DNA of 64,000 nucleotides from contig OY754984.1 of assembly GCA_963576475.1 (NCBI GenBank), positions 17,516,715 through 17,580,714 on the forward strand, given 5' to 3'. Source of the DNA: Molanna angustata (taxonomy: Eukaryota; Arthropoda; Insecta; Trichoptera; Molannidae). Positions 30,385-40,707 of the stretch are shown here, piece after piece (the stretch's first letter is position 1; every line of letters begins with the position of its first letter). The translations under genes and the position numbers were made by a program. The notes under the pieces are model-generated. The model did not search any database and was not told the DNA's origin. It saw only the letters and a list, made by a program, of their open reading frames with translations.

Positions 30385-30670
30385 AAGGAAAACTCAGCTG
30401 GTATATATGTATGTATACAACCTATTTGAATTTTCACATAGACGATCGCTTTCGTACCGAGCGACATTTCAAGTTAATGAAAAGGGTTTGTGTATAAAAG
30501 TACTGAAAAAAATACACATTCAAATCGGGTAATATTATTTTTAGTTATAAAATTTTATTCATACAACATTTTCAAACTAATTACGAACATGAAAAAAAAC
30601 AATTATAAATTTTTTTAAAGGATATTTTAAGTTTTCTGTGAGGCACCAATAGTTATGTACATCATAGTAC
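30385..30670. other. No recognised feature
   Basis: AT-rich filler between the CpG patch and HINE-2. Confidence 0.35.
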
Positions 30671-30675
30671 CACTA

Positions 30676-31475
30676 TTTACTCCTCACTAACCCAATCAGA
30701 TACAGTGGGGAGTTAGAATTCACAATTTTAAAAACTATTTTTCTATTGCAGACTATCAACTAGTCTCATGCTGAGATTAGATTTTGAAAGTTTCATCACA
30801 GATCTATGTGTGTGCTGTATGATATGTACGGTGTGTATATTCTACGGTGTGTATATTAGACCCTATTAGAATTTGAAAAATATTTGAATAGTATTAATAA
30901 TAATGAACACTTCCTTGCACCCTGCGCAAGTGGCGAGTTTTTTACCGTATGGAAATTTCTTCCAACTAACCAGTGTTTCCAGCCCAGAGAAGAAATATTT
31001 GCGTGAGAAATAAATTTAAATAAATTTATCCTCTGCTGGGAATCGAACCCAGGACGCCCGCTCAGAAAGCGAACGGCTTACCAACTGCGCCACGGCGGTC
31101 ATCTTATCAATTATTTTTCCATTGATATCTTTATTTCCAAATATATACTAAGTACCTATTACCATATTGCGGCGACCGCATCAGCACAATTATTACAATT
31201 TATAAGAACCTATGTTGAATATCTACCTACTAAATTTACTTTTCAGCAATATTTAAGAATAATTTAAGTTGTTGAGATGAAAAAATAAATAAAATAAAAT
31301 GGATGAAAAGGCACACCACTTTATTAAAATGGCATTAAATAATTAACAAGTTTCATTAGTAAAATATTTCAATTTAAAATAATTCAACAAAACTCATTTC
31401 ATGAAAATGCTGAAAATTTTCCACATAAAATTTTAATACTTTGTTGAATGACTTGGTACTAAGTGCCGAGTAATC
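30676..31475 (-). mobile_element. HINE-2 short-type copy split by SINE-3
   Basis: Reversed copy: TTTACTCCTCACTAACCCAA at 30676 corresponds to the distal end at 9570-9590, and 30720-30892 parallels 9330-9545 reversed. After the SINE and about 190 bp of extra DNA, 31295-31461 parallels 9065-9230 reversed (GGCACACCACTTTATTAAAA, CTCATTTCATGAAAATG). The GAGTGGGTTGTGGCC end itself has decayed beyond recognition. Confidence 0.65.
30893..31100 (-). mobile_element. SINE-3, tRNA-derived, inside HINE-2
   Basis: On the minus strand: head GACCGCCGTGGCGCAGTTGG (A box), B box GGTTCGATTCC (about 31041-31051 complemented), then the 3' part CACTGGTTAGTTGGAAGAAA ... CTCGCCACTTGCGC and tail GGAAGTGTTCATTATTATT. 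The twin copy is at 61774-61981. The tail portion resembles the LINE 3' end at 575-615. Confidence 0.85.
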
Positions 31476-31479
31476 AAAT

Positions 31480-32015
31480 ATTATATGAGAGGCAAAATAA
31501 CATCTCACATAGTTCAGTAATAAGGTTTACCACTCACTCTGAATGTGACCTTTTTAGCTGAGATGAAACTGGTGTGTATGGAAACACGCATGTGTCGCGG
31601 TTACTTTTATAAGGTTATACGGAGATGGTAATTTAGTAATTATATTATTGTGTTTAATAAGTTTTAAAGAATATTTATAAGAATGATTTCAAAAGGTATT
31701 GTTAAAAACTCATCTCTCTATACTAGATATACTACAGACAATTGAGGGGCAACTTGTAATTTATATAATAAAAGATAGTACCCACTCTGATACTTGTTTA
31801 TGTAAATGAATGTTTTACATTGTATTTGATTAATAATTATTATATTCGATTCACACGTAATAATAATATAGAGGAGAGTCCGCGATACGTCAGGCCACGG
31901 CGACTGGAGAATTTCCGAATGAATTGCAAATGGGGATAACTATGGGGATACCTGTTGCTGTTCACCTATTTCAATTGATTTTTTTAATTGATGTATATTT
32001 CACGCGCATTCAGTC
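31480..32015. other. Contains a GTGT-rich repeat copy at 31535-31610
   Basis: CACTCTGAATGTGACCTTTT, then GAAACTGGTGTGTATGGAAA and CACGCATGTGTCGCGG, matches the repeat at 27757-27835. The remainder shows nothing recognisable. Confidence 0.45.
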
Positions 32016-32019
32016 ATTA

Positions 32020-32330
32020 ATAGAATGAAAGTGAACACATTGAGATGGTTTGGCCACATGGAGAGAATAAATGAGGAACGCTTGATGAATAAAATATACA
32101 TTGCGGACAGAAATGAAATGAGAGGTCGGGGCCGACCAAGGAAGGGATGCCACGTCCATGTGAATAGTCTACGAAAGACGGAAATGATAGTAGTGTGAAC
32201 AACAGACAAACATGTATAAGACGATGTGTGAATGTCGACGAGGCGATGAATGTGTGTCAAGATAGAAACAAATGGCATTCTGTTCTCTCTGCCTACCCCA
32301 CGAGGGACATGGCGTGATGGTATGTATGTA
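32020..32330 (+). mobile_element. LINE-T C-terminal fragment with tail
   Basis: The frame starts KVNTLRWFGHMERINEERLM, then IADRNEMRGRGRPRKGCH. After a frameshift it reaches SVLSAYP, then the family end GGGACATGGCGTGATGGTAT and GTATGTAT. It matches 7325-7620 closely. Confidence 0.7.
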
Positions 32331-32632
32331 TATTTCTCGCGCCATAAATTCGTAATTTATATTCATTTTAGGTAACGATGTAAGAAATATTATCACAATA
32401 AATTATTAATGAATGTTGACAAAAAATATATTTTTTGCACTCGCAATTGTGTATGACTTTTTTATTTATTTTATTAAACACTGTATGAACATGTTGTATT
32501 GAATTGTACAAATGGCAATTGTACTAATTGCCTGTAGACGATTAATTCCTGTCAAGCATCTGATATTAAAAGTGAGATGAACAATGAAAAAATTAAGATT
32601 CGGCATGATTTGCTACATTACAGTTTACATAA

Positions 32633-32845
32633 TCCAAAAGTCGATTTGTTCAAGAGATCTACAAACATACATTATGCTGCTTACATATTTTGGGTAGAAG
32701 TGCTGCTTACATGTTTCATAAAGAAAACAAAATATCTAAAAATATTTAATAATTTGTGTTTAAGTATTTATAGTTTGGTACGTATTCTTCAATTATGCAT
32801 ACTATCGCCATAGACAGTTGGATCTCATGTGTTACATGCAACTAG
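32633..32845 (+). mobile_element. HINE-1 short copy with both ends
   Basis: It begins TCCAAAAGTCGATTTGTTCA, a decayed left terminus, and ends TAGACAGTTGGATCTCATGT then GTTACATGCAACTAG, followed by T. At 213 bp it lacks the long internal region of 40708-41519 and so shows the minimal element: two subterminal inverted blocks and a 3' hairpin. Confidence 0.65.
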
Positions 32846-32849
32846 TAAT

Positions 32850-33540
32850 ATAAAAACACTTATGCAAATAAAGTGACTATAGTGACTCGCGTCAGCAAGA
32901 TGCAGCAATTGACTACGTTAGTCACCTACTTACGCAAAAAAGAATAAGGTTTGAATAAATTATTTGTGTAGGTATATTACATATGTAATGTATGAATTAT
33001 GTATGTATATTATGGAATCTCGATTGAGATACCAATAATCGCTATACACGTTGCATAATTCCAGGCGTCTAGTAATAAAAAAATGAAAATTATATAACGT
33101 TTGCTTCATTGTGATACATTGAATGTTTGTTTGTTTTTCCAACATAGAGTTGTATTTTTCTATTATTAGTCTTCTGTACAGATTACTAGGAAAAATAAAA
33201 TATATTTCATGATGTGGGATTTACTTCCAGTAAAAGTAATTCAGTATTGATGTCATCGGCAATATTATATATTTATAAAAAATAATAATATTTTAATTAT
33301 AAACTACTGAAAAATTTAATTAAGATTTATGCATTCCTCAGTTGAGATCGGATCTCATGTTCGAGGGAGGAGCACAGTCATTATCTTCATTTATTTCTAT
33401 GAAAAATAATTTCATTTTTATTTGAATAATAAAATTTTAAACGTTTAATAATAGTATAAATGTTATACCTACTTAATGATAAAGTTACACAATCGTAATT
33501 TGGAATCAATTGACATTTAGTAGTAAACCTGTGCCTGATG
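32850..33540. other. No recognised feature
   Basis: AT-rich unique DNA. No motif found. Confidence 0.4.
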
Positions 33541-33544
33541 GTGA

Positions 33545-33900
33545 CGCCTGGAAGATTTGATATAATAATGAGCTATATGCTATCTACAAGACTCCCAGGC
33601 TCTCTGTGCATGTCAGATTGAGTAGATTGAGATGGGCCGGACATGTACAGAGAATACCACCACAACGAATACCAACAAAATCCTGTGTGGACATCCAGGT
33701 GGAAGAAGAAAGGTTGGAAGACCGCGGCTGCTATGAGAGGACGAAGTTGGAAGGGATGCTTCCCAACTATTGCAAGTGCCGGGCAGTTGCTGCAGGCAAT
33801 AGAAGAAGCTGGAGGCGAAGACTGACGTAGGCCAAGGTTCGATATGGGCTGTAGACCAATCAGGACATAATTCCCGTCATAATATATGTCAATAAATAAA
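33545..33900 (+). mobile_element. LINE C-terminal fragment (RLRWAGHVQR type)
   Basis: The frame begins YAIYKTPRLSVHVRLSRLRW and AGHVQRIPPQRIPTK. Past a frameshift another frame gives GRRKVGRPRLL, and then WRRRLT-stop-AKVRYGL appears. The R-x-LRW-x-GHV-x-R...GR-K-GRP...W...AK-x-GL order is a common LINE ORF2 ending. It ends near GTCAATAAATAAA. Confidence 0.6.
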
Positions 33901-34019
33901 TTCACGACGCGATTTGTTATTAAAATTTTGTTTTAAACTGTCTATACAATTGTCAACCTCAATACAGGCCAACCCTTGTGAAGTTGATAATTACATATAA
34001 TATATTGTATTGTATGATA

Positions 34020-34160
34020 TTTTTTTTTTATTTATTTAATAACTTGCTCCCAAGAAACAAATTCTCGCTGAGGGGAGCAATTCTCAGTCAAACTAATAAA
34101 ATAACAATGAGACTTAAAACAAAGAAAGTCAACGAAAAGAGAAAAAATACAAATATACAT
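34020..34160. other. Possible LINE 3' relic
   Basis: TTTATTTATTTAATAACTTG precedes text resembling a reversed 3' UTR (CTCGCTGAGGGGAGCAATTC). Not assignable. Confidence 0.25.
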
Positions 34161-34222
34161 TATACTAGTGAACACCCGGCAAACTTCGTATTGCCTGTAT
34201 AATTAAAAATTGTCCTCCATAA

Positions 34223-34862
<640 letters not shown>

Positions 34863-34865
34863 TCC

Positions 34866-35345
34866 CGGTCATACGCTCGACAATTCATCAAAGTTTCATT
34901 GAAATTGAATTAACGGTTCCCAGGATAGTCCACCTTCATAGGTAAAATGACCTGATACCCGATGAAGAAGAAGAAGAAGAAAAAAATTGTAATCCAGAAA
35001 CTATCCCGGTCATACGCTCGACAATTCACCAAAGTTTCATTGAAATTGAATGAACGGTTCCCAGGATAGTCCACCCTCATCGGTAAAATGACCTGATACC
35101 CGATGAAGAAGAAGAAGAAGAAAATTTTTTAAATCCAGAAATCATCCCGGGCATACGTTCGATAATTCACCAAAGTTTCATTGCAATCGGATGAACGGTT
35201 CCCAGGATAGTCCATCTTCATAGGTAAAATGACCTAATACTCGATGAAGAAGAAGAAGAAGAAAAAAATTTTTGATTCAAAAACCATCCCTGGTATACTT
35301 TCGACAGTTCACCAAAGTTTCATCGCAATCGGATGAGCAGTTTAG
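34866..35345 (+). repeat. 141-bp tandem repeat, 3.4 copies
   Basis: Landmark CATACGCTCGACAATTCA recurs at 34870, 35011, 35152 and 35294, a spacing of 141-142 bp. Each unit ends with a GATGAAGAAGAAGAAGAA run. The first two units are most alike; the last grades into the Helitron-like end. Confidence 0.85.
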
Positions 35346-35529
35346 GAGCGCATTCAACACATACATACATACATAGATACAAACATTCAAATTTATAATA
35401 TAGATTGGATTCATATTGGGGTACACAAGAAGCAATACAGGAAGTTATTGATTATGTTCAAAATTATACAAAAGAAAAAGTTTGTGCATTCTGATTGTGT
35501 TTATTTGTTACATCTGTATGATTATAACA

Positions 35530-36042
35530 GTAGTAGATTTGCCTGAGATTCGGTAATAGTCGCGTAATGCAATTTTAAATTTATGTAGTATTTTGATCAT
35601 CTTAATGCTCTGAGGTAGTATATTATACAACTGTATACCTTAAAAGTCAATATTTCTTCTACCGTAATTAGTCCTCATGTTGCTTATTACGTAATTAGTG
35701 CGGTTGCGTGTATTGTGGTCCTATACCTACTGTATCACGTGTAGTTAAGGTAATGTTTAGATTGATGTGTCCATGTATCATTTTATATATTAGCAGTGAA
35801 GATTCAAATTGATACATTTCAGTAACCTTTAGTATATCAATTTCTTTATATAATTTCATTGTAGGTGTAAATAAACAGGTGTCAGATAAAAATGCAACAC
35901 GTAAATATAAATAAATAGAAAAGAGGTATATATCAATGTCATCGGGTGTTATATTTTGTATTATAAGAGAGTTACTGAAATTTAATTTCTTAATTATAAT
36001 TTGTTTCCTGAAAGAGATAATATTTTTTTTGTTTCTACACAA
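35530..36042 (-). mobile_element. CR1/Jockey-like LINE C-terminal fragment
   Basis: The minus-strand frame 35695-36042 contains LFTPTMKLYKEIDILKVTEM then YQFESSLLIYKMIHG, the post-RT segment of CR1/Jockey-type ORF2. After a shift near 35700 another frame reads NRTNYVISNMRTNYGRRNID and LYNILPQSIK, the terminal N-YG-R...LYN-LP-x-xIK block. 5'-truncated and frameshifted. Confidence 0.6.
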
Positions 36043-36044
36043 AA

Positions 36045-36575
36045 TGAAATTTATATAACAATGGATGGAGTATTAACTACAAAGTGTTGCTTTAAAACAA
36101 TTTCTATTTTTCGAGTAAAAGTTTTACAGGATTTACTGTGAGTGGCAGACGCCTATCTGAGGATTTTTGAAAATGTCGAGTCGAAACCAACGTCAATCAA
36201 AGATAATCTCACTCCTTTATAAAACGTACAAATATGTTTATTATAAACAACATATTCATTCAAAGATTTTTATAGAAAATTAAATTATCTAGTTGGGGTG
36301 TTTCGGCGTTTTTGTTTTTTTTTTAATATGTATAAGTAGTCATGTTTGATTGTACCTATGTACTAAAAGTTATTGTGTACGTTTAGAAAGTTGTGTAGGT
36401 AATTGATAAAATAAATCTTTAATAAAATAATATTTTTTTTATTAAAAAAAATTGTTACCATCCTCTTACTAACACTTATGCAAGGGACTATTGAAGCTCC
36501 GAACGGACTGTACGTTACACTGGCAGTTGAAGTTCAATAGTTTCGATACAAGACAAAATATACCAATTTCACGTT
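36045..36575. other. Mostly unrecognised; HINE-1 scrap at 36262-36320
   Basis: TTTTATAGAAAATTAAATTA, then GTTGGGGTGTTTCGGCGTTT, parallels the HINE-1 interior at 6590-6640. Nothing else found. Confidence 0.4.
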
Positions 36576-36636
36576 ATTGTTTCGATCAACTAAAACTACG
36601 CACCGTGCGCATTTAATACCTTATTCTTTGTTTGGA

Positions 36637-36680
36637 AGTGGTGTGATATACATTATTGTGATAATGTATATCACACCACT
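36637..36680. repeat. Perfect 20-bp hairpin with 4-nt loop
   Basis: AGTGGTGTGATATACATTAT (36637-36656), loop TGTG, then its exact complement (36661-36680). It could be a small snap-back duplication or a hairpin RNA. The surrounding frame at 36577-36960 has no recognised motif. Confidence 0.75.
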
Positions 36681-36689
36681 AGTGAGTGC

Positions 36690-37160
36690 CTTCCATGGTC
36701 ATAGTGACCTCCGATACGAAGGAAGAATTTTGCCACCACGTAGGTGTAATATTCCCTTATCTCTATATGCAACAACAAAAATAATAAATGCAAATAATAA
36801 AACATTTAAAATACAGACAATAGAAGGAACGTCATATGCCCAGGGTGCATATGACAAGGATACACATCACAAATCCATACTATCGACACTTACATTTTGT
36901 TGTCAGCAGTGCTTTCCGCTCTTCAATATGCTATGGATAAGCCCTGTGGTAAATTGGTAATAGTATTTTTGTTAGTTAAACAACATTATTATTAAGCTCA
37001 CTGATTCCAGCATAATATAGCTCACTTCCTTACATACACAGTCAATTTTCATACGCACATTATAAACTGTTCCATATAACACACTCCCACCACACACAAT
37101 ACACAAACAACAAGTCATACGCAAGAAAACAAAAACAGAATTATCGTGGTGGATTAACTC
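36690..37160. other. No recognised feature
   Basis: A 127-codon frame (36577-36960) spans the hairpin, but I see no family resemblance. The rest is AC-rich filler. Confidence 0.3.
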
Positions 37161-37167
37161 TTTTCTT

Positions 37168-37225
37168 TAATTGCAAAATCATTATTTCCCACTGAATCCC
37201 CATGGGTTAGTGAGGAGTAAAAACG
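37168..37225 (+). mobile_element. HINE-2 distal end, solitary
   Basis: AAAATCATTATTTCCCACTG, then CATGGGTTAGTGAGGAGTAAAA, is the right terminus seen at 9540-9590. No matching left end lies nearby. Confidence 0.5.
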
Positions 37226-37239
37226 TGATAATACAAAAA

Positions 37240-37800
37240 ATTAAAGAAGATTTGGGCGGAAATCTACACAGAAAATGATAGAAGATTCAGGAAGGAATTT
37301 TATGTAGAATACAACTAAACTTCGTGTATCGCCCGCTACACAAAAAAATATAGAAGATATAGAAGCTTCACGTGAGGACTGTACTTCACAGTATCATTTA
37401 TGTTTGTAGTACTTCCTCCCTCGTAACGTAAACACTCTACCAGAGTGAATACCCGCGTTGATGAGACGTGGCGAGGTTAAAAAACAAGAAAAAAAGCTTC
37501 ACGTATCTCCCTTTTTACAAAAACTGACAGAAGATTTGGACGAGAACGTGATGTAGAATTCAAAAATGCTTCACGTTTCACCCTCTACACAAAAAGATAT
37601 AGAAGATTTGGGCGGAAACGAGATGTACAATTCAACATAGCTTCACGTATCACCCTCTACACAAAAAAATATAGAAGATTTGGGCGGGAACGAGATGTAT
37701 CATTCAACATAGCTTCACGTTTCGCCCTCTACACAAAAAATAATAGAATATTTCGACGGGAATGTAGAACTCAACAAAACTTATCGCCCTCTATCCCGCC
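37240..37800 (+). repeat. 72-bp tandem repeat
   Basis: GCTTCACGT starts at 37496, 37568, 37640 and 37712, exactly 72 bp apart. Units continue CTCTACACAAAAA-ATAGAAGATTTGGGCGG, then AACGAGATGTA-ATTCAACA. Degraded units extend left to about 37240 and right to 37800, separated at 37385-37490 by unrelated DNA. Confidence 0.85.
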
Positions 37801-37804
37801 GTCT

Positions 37805-38225
37805 CAGTTTTAATTAATTACCCAGACATGTTTCGCATTAATCTATATATTTCATATCGTTGCGTGAAGGAATGACGAGAAGAAGGAGTTTGTTACAACC
37901 ACCACTGATATCTGTGTGAAATTTACAGCGTGTCAAAAGTTTAACAATAGACATTCGATTATATGTACATAAATAATGTTAAAAGTCCACGTCATCAGGG
38001 CTGGATAATAAATAGGCTAGGCCGAACTTTTTTTGAATACATATAAAAAAGTATATTATTTAGATATCGTTAAACTTAAAAATAATAAAAAAAAATATTC
38101 AATACCAGTTTTGGCATTCTACCCGAGGTCAAAGTTTTCAAATTAGTCAATTTTTTTATGTTTCAGCCTCTAGCTTAATGATATAAATAAAAATAATATT
38201 TTTTTATCGCTGTATAAAAAAAATA
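37805..38225. other. No recognised feature
   Basis: AT-rich. The phrase AGTTTGTTACAACCACCACT near 37888 vaguely recalls the HINE-2 terminus but is too diverged to assign. Confidence 0.35.
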
Positions 38226-38229
38226 AGAT

Positions 38230-38335
38230 TTTATTTCAGTTCGTGAGCAGGAGGATGAAATGCAACACAAACCATACATCATTAAAAAATTAGGTAAACA
38301 TACAAATAAAACAGAATAACAGAGGGAAAAATAAG
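38230..38335 (-). mobile_element. LINE 3' tail relic (pair at 58985-59130)
   Basis: TTATTTCAGTTCGTGAGCAG, then GATGAAATGCAACACAAACC, parallels 58990-59035 (TTATTCCAGTCCGTGAACAG, GCAATGCTACACAGACC). On the minus strand both read as a 3' UTR ending in an A/T-rich tail. No coding part was identified. Confidence 0.45.
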
Positions 38336-38419
38336 CATAAATAACAAATAAAAATTAAAAAATAAAAGTATGACACATATTTGTAAATACAAAAAATGTA
38401 AATACAAATAATATGAGAA

Positions 38420-39093
38420 TAATAAATTAAAATTACAAATTACTTTGTTTACACCACTCGTGAGTATTTAGATATAGTTAACTAGTTGCGGAGCTGACCC
38501 GCTCCCTCATCAGAACAAACTAATACTAAAACTTAAAACTATGTAACGAACGTGTGTAGTGTTATTGCAGTTAGGGGGAGGAGTTATAAGTGCGTGTGGG
38601 TGGTAGTGGAAAGATATTGAACAGGGGCGTCCGGTTTAAATTTATTTGATTATTAATTATTGCTTCTTTTTTATTTATCGATTTTTGTATCTCCAAAGCC
38701 TCCAAGTTGTCAAGTCTTGGACCCTCCATTAGAGTAGCCATTTATTTGACAAAGAAACGGGTGTTAAAATCTTACATATAAATAAGGAGGGTCCAAGACT
38801 TGACAACTTGGAGGCTTTGGAGATACAAAAATCGATAAATAAAAAAGAAGCAATAATTAATAATCAAATAAATGTAAACCGGACGCCCCTGTTCAATATC
38901 TTTCCACTACCACCCACACGCACTTATAACTCCTCCCCCTAACTGCAATAACACTACCCACGTTCGTTACATAGTTTTAAGTTTTAGTATTAGTTTGTTC
39001 TGATGAGGGAGCGGGTCAGCTCCGCAACTAGTTAACTATATCTAAATACTCACGAGTGGTGTAAACAAAGTAATTTGTAATTTTAATTTATTA
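38420..39093. repeat. Near-perfect inverted repeat, 308-bp arms, 58-bp loop
   Basis: Arms 38420-38727 and 38786-39093 match with about two mismatches found by eye: TTTAAA versus TTTACA near 38637/38875, and GTGTGTAG versus GTGGGTAG near 38556/38959. They enclose a 58-bp loop. A 16-bp direct repeat ATAATATGAGAATAAT occurs at 38408-38423 and 39134-39149. There are no coding frames. Confidence 0.9.
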
Positions 39094-39204
39094 GTTAAAA
39101 TGTGCCACAAAAGTATGGCTACGACGTATAAAGATAATATGAGAATAATTGTTTATGGTCGTTGCAATGCGTATAATGCAGTATATGTAGTTTTAATATT
39201 TGTT

Positions 39205-39416
39205 TTATTTTAATTATTATTTTATATAGCTTCTCGGGCAACTCACAGGTACAAACATGAATTTTTAATACGCAACCAATAACAAGTTTCCACATTCTTG
39301 GAGACTTAAAAACCAAACTGAAAATACAATAAAAAACTGTGTCTCCACCGGGAATCGAACCCAGGACTATTGGATCAGCAGTCAGACACCTAGCCAACTG
39401 AGCCACGCAATCCGAC
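39205..39416 (-). mobile_element. SINE-1, full-length tRNA-derived copy
   Basis: On the minus strand: TGCGTGGCTCAGTTGGCTAG (A box), GACTGCTGATCC, B box GGTTCGATTCC (complement of 39351-39361), then the SINE-specific GGTGGAGACACAG and TTGTTATTGGTTGCGT, ending GAGTTGCCCGAGAAGC then TATATAAAATAAT. It is a SINE head rather than a tRNA gene because no 3' acceptor strand follows the B box. Truncated copies: 17603, 22793, 45979, and a worn one at 56584. Confidence 0.85.
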
Positions 39417-39544
39417 CAATATAATATCATTTTAGTGCATTAGTACATCTTGTTCTAGTGGGTCGCGCGCCTTTTGTTGATTTCAAAGGGAGTAATTATT
39501 GGTTAATTTCGTGAGACCCATAGAAGGTAAATAAAAAGAATATT

Positions 39545-39965
39545 TCATTTTTTTGTCTCATACAAAGCACAAAGAGGTCAATGAAATAAATATTATTGTT
39601 TTGTCTCATACAAAGCACAAAAGGTAAATAAAATAAATATTATATGTAGTTTCGTCTCATACAAAGCACAAAAAGGTAAATAAAATGAGTATTATTGTTT
39701 TGTCTCATACAAAGCACAAAAGGTAAATAAAATGAATTTTATTGTTTTGTCTCATACAAAGCACACAAAGGTTAATAAAATGAGTATTATTGTTTTGTCT
39801 CATACAAAGCACAAAAGGTAAATAAAATTAATTTTATTGTTTTGTCTCATACAAAGCACAAAAAGGTAAATAAAATGAGTATTATTGTTTTGTCTCAAAC
39901 AAAGCACAAAAAGGTAAATAAAATGAATTTTATTGTTTTGTCTCATACAAAGTTTTCAGGTATCC
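39545..39965 (+). repeat. 48-bp tandem repeat, 9 units
   Basis: TTTGTCTCATACAAAGCACA (once with AAAC, once TTCG) starts at 39552, 39600, 39651, 39699, 39746, 39794, 39841, 39889 and 39937. The rest of the unit is AAAAGGTAAATAAAATGAGT then ATTATTG. There are no unique spacers, so this is an ordinary minisatellite. Confidence 0.9.
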
Positions 39966-39989
39966 ATTAAGAGTCAGATAATCGAAAAT

Positions 39990-40095
39990 ACAACAGGCAA
40001 AATAAAATGTCACCACCCATTCTGAATGAAGTGCCTCTTAAGGTGGCTTGTGAAAATACACAAATGTGTTGTGCTTCGTTTTATTAAGGCAATGC
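39990..40095 (+). repeat. GTGT-rich dispersed repeat copy
   Basis: ACCCATTCTGAATGAAGTGC, then AATACACAAATGTGTTGTGC, parallels 27757-27835 and 31535-31610. Confidence 0.45.
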
Positions 40096-40099
40096 ACAC

Positions 40100-40700
40100 T
40101 CGCACACTTGTCTCTAGTTACTCCACATCATGTGGTTATGCCTTGATGCTATCTAGGTATATATGGTTTGTTTGTAAGTAATATAAAAACACTAGGAATA
40201 CTTTCAAAGCTTCATATAAAATAACCTAAACTTTATAATGCCTTTCTTTAAAATTTCCATAGCTTTCTCAAAAAGATCTTTATATAAATGTTGGTTTTGT
40301 TTCTGCAACGTCAAAAATCAACATTTCACTTGGATTTGTTTTTGCCTTCTTTGAATTTTTAATTATAAAAAAATCATTATTTTAATTTATTACCACGGCA
40401 AAATTCTATTTCTCGTTTTGATTTCTCTACTTGACATTTGGTCAGTGTTAGAATATTAACTTTGATATTGTTTTTAAGTCCGTGATAATGTTTTGAGATC
40501 CGTTTTTATTCCAAGTAAATGTCACAAATACAAATAATCTTTGCCGTCATTGGGGAGAAGAAATAACTTCTTTTGAGTTTTGGGTAAGATCTTATTAAAT
40601 TTATAAAAATAAAAACAAAAAATAACTGCGAATACAAAATATAAATGATAATCTTAATCTCCATAAAATATTAATAACAAGAGTTTATATTTTTAAATAT
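40100..40700. other. No recognised feature
   Basis: AT-rich DNA, no motif found. Confidence 0.4.
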
Positions 40701-40707
40701 AATGTTT

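Noticed and set aside
30159..30532. A host-gene promoter and first exon at the CpG-rich patch
   Set aside because: Only local base composition supports it. No splice donor, conserved protein motif or core promoter arrangement could be shown.
39545..39965. Regular 48-bp array resembling a CRISPR array (also 37496-37790)
   Set aside because: The whole unit repeats with no unique spacers, and the DNA is clearly eukaryotic.
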